A stretch of 5,503 bases of DNA. Source: CAYMRB01 sp964392615 (GTDB lineage Bacteria; Planctomycetota; UBA8108). Below, in pieces: positions 4,243-5,503 of the stretch; the first letter of the stretch is position 1; every line of letters begins with the position of its first letter. The DNA is taken from NCBI GenBank assembly GCA_964392615.1, contig CAYMRB010000561.1, positions 1 to 5,503 on the forward strand, read 5' to 3'. The notes under the pieces were generated by a model that saw only the letters and a list, made by a program, of their open reading frames with translations, had not been told where the DNA came from and searched no databases. The position numbers were made by a program, and so were the translations under genes.

Positions 4243-5503
4243 ATGAGGTCGGAAGAGATTCTGCGACTGGTCGACACGATCCACCGGTCCAAGGAAATCG
4301 AGCGGGAGGTCGTGTTCCAGGGTATCGAGTCCGCGCTCCTGTCGGCCGCTCGCAAGAAGTACGGCGAGTCCGAGACGATCGAGGTCGTCATCGATCGCGA
4401 CACCGGCGAGATGCAGGTCACGGACGAGGGCCAGGAGATCGATACGGAGGATCTCGGCCGCCTCGCGGCGATGGCCGGCAAGCAGGTGCTCTTCCAGAAG
4501 ATCCGCGAAGCGGAGCGCGACCGCATCTTCGAGGAGTTCGAGGGCAAGGTCGGCAAGCTGGTCGCCGGCGTCGTGCAGCGCCACGAAGGGCCGAACCTGA
4601 TCGTCGACCTCGGCCGCGTCGAGGGCTTCCTGCCCCGCAGCGAGCAGGCCCCTGGCGAGCGCTTCCGCGTCGGCGAGCGCATCAAGGTGCTCATCAAGGA
4701 CATCAAGAAGAACACGACGCGCATCAAGCTGACCCTGTCCCGCACGAGCCGCGACCTGATCCGCTGCCTCTTCGACCTCGAGGTGCCCGAGGTCGCCGAG
4801 AAGGTCATCGAGATCAAGGGAATCGCTCGCGAGCCGGGTTATCGGACAAAGATCGCGGTGACGACGTACGACAACAACGTCGACTGCGTCGGAGCCTGCG
4901 TCGGCGTGCGCGGCTCGCGTATCAAGAACATCGTCGACGAGCTGTTCGGCGAGAAGATCGACATCGTGCGGTGGAACGAGTCGATCGAGGTCCTGATCAT
5001 GAACGCGCTGAAGCCGGCGGAAATCTCGTCGATGGATCTCGATTTCGAGACCCTCTGCGCGAAGATCTACGTCAAGCCGGAGCAGCAGTCGCTCGCGATC
5101 GGTCGGCGTGGGCAGAATGTTCGCCTCGCGTCGAAGCTGACCGGCTGGCAGCTCGACATCGAGACGATCACGGACGAGGACCTCGCGCGCATGCGACGCG
5201 AGGACGCGGAAGAAGCCGCGCTCGACGAGGCGGAAGCCGATCTCGCGGATGCCGAGGAAGAAGTCGTCCTCGACGGGCCGACCAACGAGCTCTTCGCCGC
5301 CGCGCTGGCCGCCGGTATGGCAGAGGCCGCGAAGCAGGACGAAGCGGGTTCGGAGGCGGAGGCGGAGGCGGAGTCGGAGGCGGAGGCGGAGGCGGATTCG
5401 GAGGCGGAGGCGGACGCGGATTCGGAGGCCGAGGCCGACGCAGAGAACGCGGCCGAGGCCGAAGCCGACGCAGAGAACGAGGCCGAGGCCGAAGCCGACG
5501 CAG
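4243..5503 (+). CDS. nusA: transcription termination/antitermination factor NusA (runs off the right edge)
   Basis: NusA binds RNA polymerase and nascent RNA and controls pausing, termination and antitermination. 420 residues are visible. The N-terminal polymerase-binding domain (about 1-100) includes VVFQGIESALLSAARKKYG. Next come S1 (about 104-167, with GFLPRSEQ at 128-135) and KH1, whose GVRG loop is at 221-224 within VDCVGACVGVRGSRIKNIVDEL. KH2 has its GRRG loop at 287-290 within LAIGRRGQNVRLASKLTGW. Beyond about 310 there is an acidic linker, and from about 367 a Glu/Ala/Asp/Ser repeat tail; the AR domains of E. coli NusA are not seen. The cysteine in VDCVGACVG, where E. coli and B. subtilis have VDPVGACVG, recalls planctomycete NusA. 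Start: ATG with AGAGGAA (4224-4230) 12 nt upstream. Own strong promoter at 3772-3799 and a long leader. infB would be expected next. Confidence 0.97.
   Translation, partial: MRSEEILRLVDTIHRSKEIEREVVFQGIESALLSAARKKYGESETIEVVIDRDTGEMQVTDEGQEIDTEDLGRLAAMAGKQVLFQKIREAERDRIFEEFEGKVGKLVAGVVQRHEGPNLIVDLGRVEGFLPRSEQAPGERFRVGERIKVLIKDIKKNTTRIKLTLSRTSRDLIRCLFDLEVPEVAEKVIEIKGIAREPGYRTKIAVTTYDNNVDCVGACVGVRGSRIKNIVDELFGEKIDIVRWNESIEVLIMNALKPAEISSMDLDFETLCAKIYVKPEQQSLAIGRRGQNVRLASKLTGWQLDIETITDEDLARMRREDAEEAALDEAEADLADAEEEVVLDGPTNELFAAALAAGMAEAAKQDEAGSEAEAEAESEAEAEADSEAEADADSEAEADAENAAEAEADAENEAEAEADA
5350..5503 (+). repeat. in-frame tandem repeats encoding the acidic NusA tail
   Basis: Four 24-nt units starting at 5350, 5374, 5398 and 5422 encode SEAEAEAE, SEAEAEAD, SEAEADAD and SEAEADAE. 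The first two differ by one base; the fourth uses different synonymous codons. A second series follows with a 30-nt unit: 5434-5463 and 5464-5493 differ at a single base, and a third copy is cut by the window end. All unit lengths are multiples of three, so gain or loss of units keeps the frame. The region is strongly purine-biased on the coding strand. Confidence 0.9.

Noticed and set aside
3944..4246. 100-codon plus-strand frame in the nusA leader whose TGA overlaps the nusA ATG (ATGA)
   Set aside because: Its only start is a TTG without a ribosome binding site, the translation is Arg/Ser-rich with no likeness to RimP or any known protein, and it crosses several RNA stems. The ATGA overlap would suggest coupling only if the frame were real.

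Overview
The window is GC-rich bacterial chromosomal DNA. It carries five protein genes in two divergent blocks, all recognisable at family level, and the gene content is housekeeping and stress response rather than mobile. There is no sign of an insertion sequence, prophage, CRISPR array or tRNA. The best guess at the source is Planctomycetota, or a relative that shares its protein variants. This rests on three recalled features and no search: the NusA KH1 signature VDCVGACVGVRG, a McsB N-terminus of the form MELxDL..SGEWL, and a ClpC N-domain that begins MFDRFTDRARKV. The assignment is moderate in confidence.

Minus strand (1-2657): mcsA (2151-2657), mcsB (978-2048 or 2072) and the 5' part of clpC (656 down to the window edge) form a gene cluster for protein arginine phosphorylation. 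McsB is the arginine kinase, McsA its zinc-finger activator/adaptor, and ClpC the AAA+ unfoldase whose N-domain reads phospho-arginine and feeds ClpP. The residues expected for writing and reading the mark are visible. The CtsR repressor gene that heads this operon in Firmicutes is not here: a divergent gene lies upstream of mcsA. A 321-nt gap between mcsB and clpC holds a weak candidate promoter and a GC-rich hairpin, so clpC may be expressed partly on its own.

Divergent intergenic region (2658-2941): no convincing promoter was found. It contains a twice-repeated pair of short motifs and two hairpins just before the ribosome binding site of the rightward gene.

Plus strand (2942-5503): a TIGR04282/DUF2064-type GT-A-fold glycosyltransferase (2942-3733) comes first. 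A 509-nt stretch without a convincing gene follows. It begins with a near-consensus sigma-70 promoter (3772-3799) and continues as a roughly 437-nt leader with several strong stem-loops. The leader runs into nusA (4243 to the window edge), which is not preceded by rimP. NusA ends, as far as visible, in a long Glu/Ala/Asp/Ser tail encoded by 24-nt and then 30-nt tandem repeats.

The observations most worth a second look are the structured nusA leader, the ctsR-less arginine-phosphorylation cluster, the single in-frame TGA between mcsA and mcsB, and the repeat-built acidic tail of NusA.
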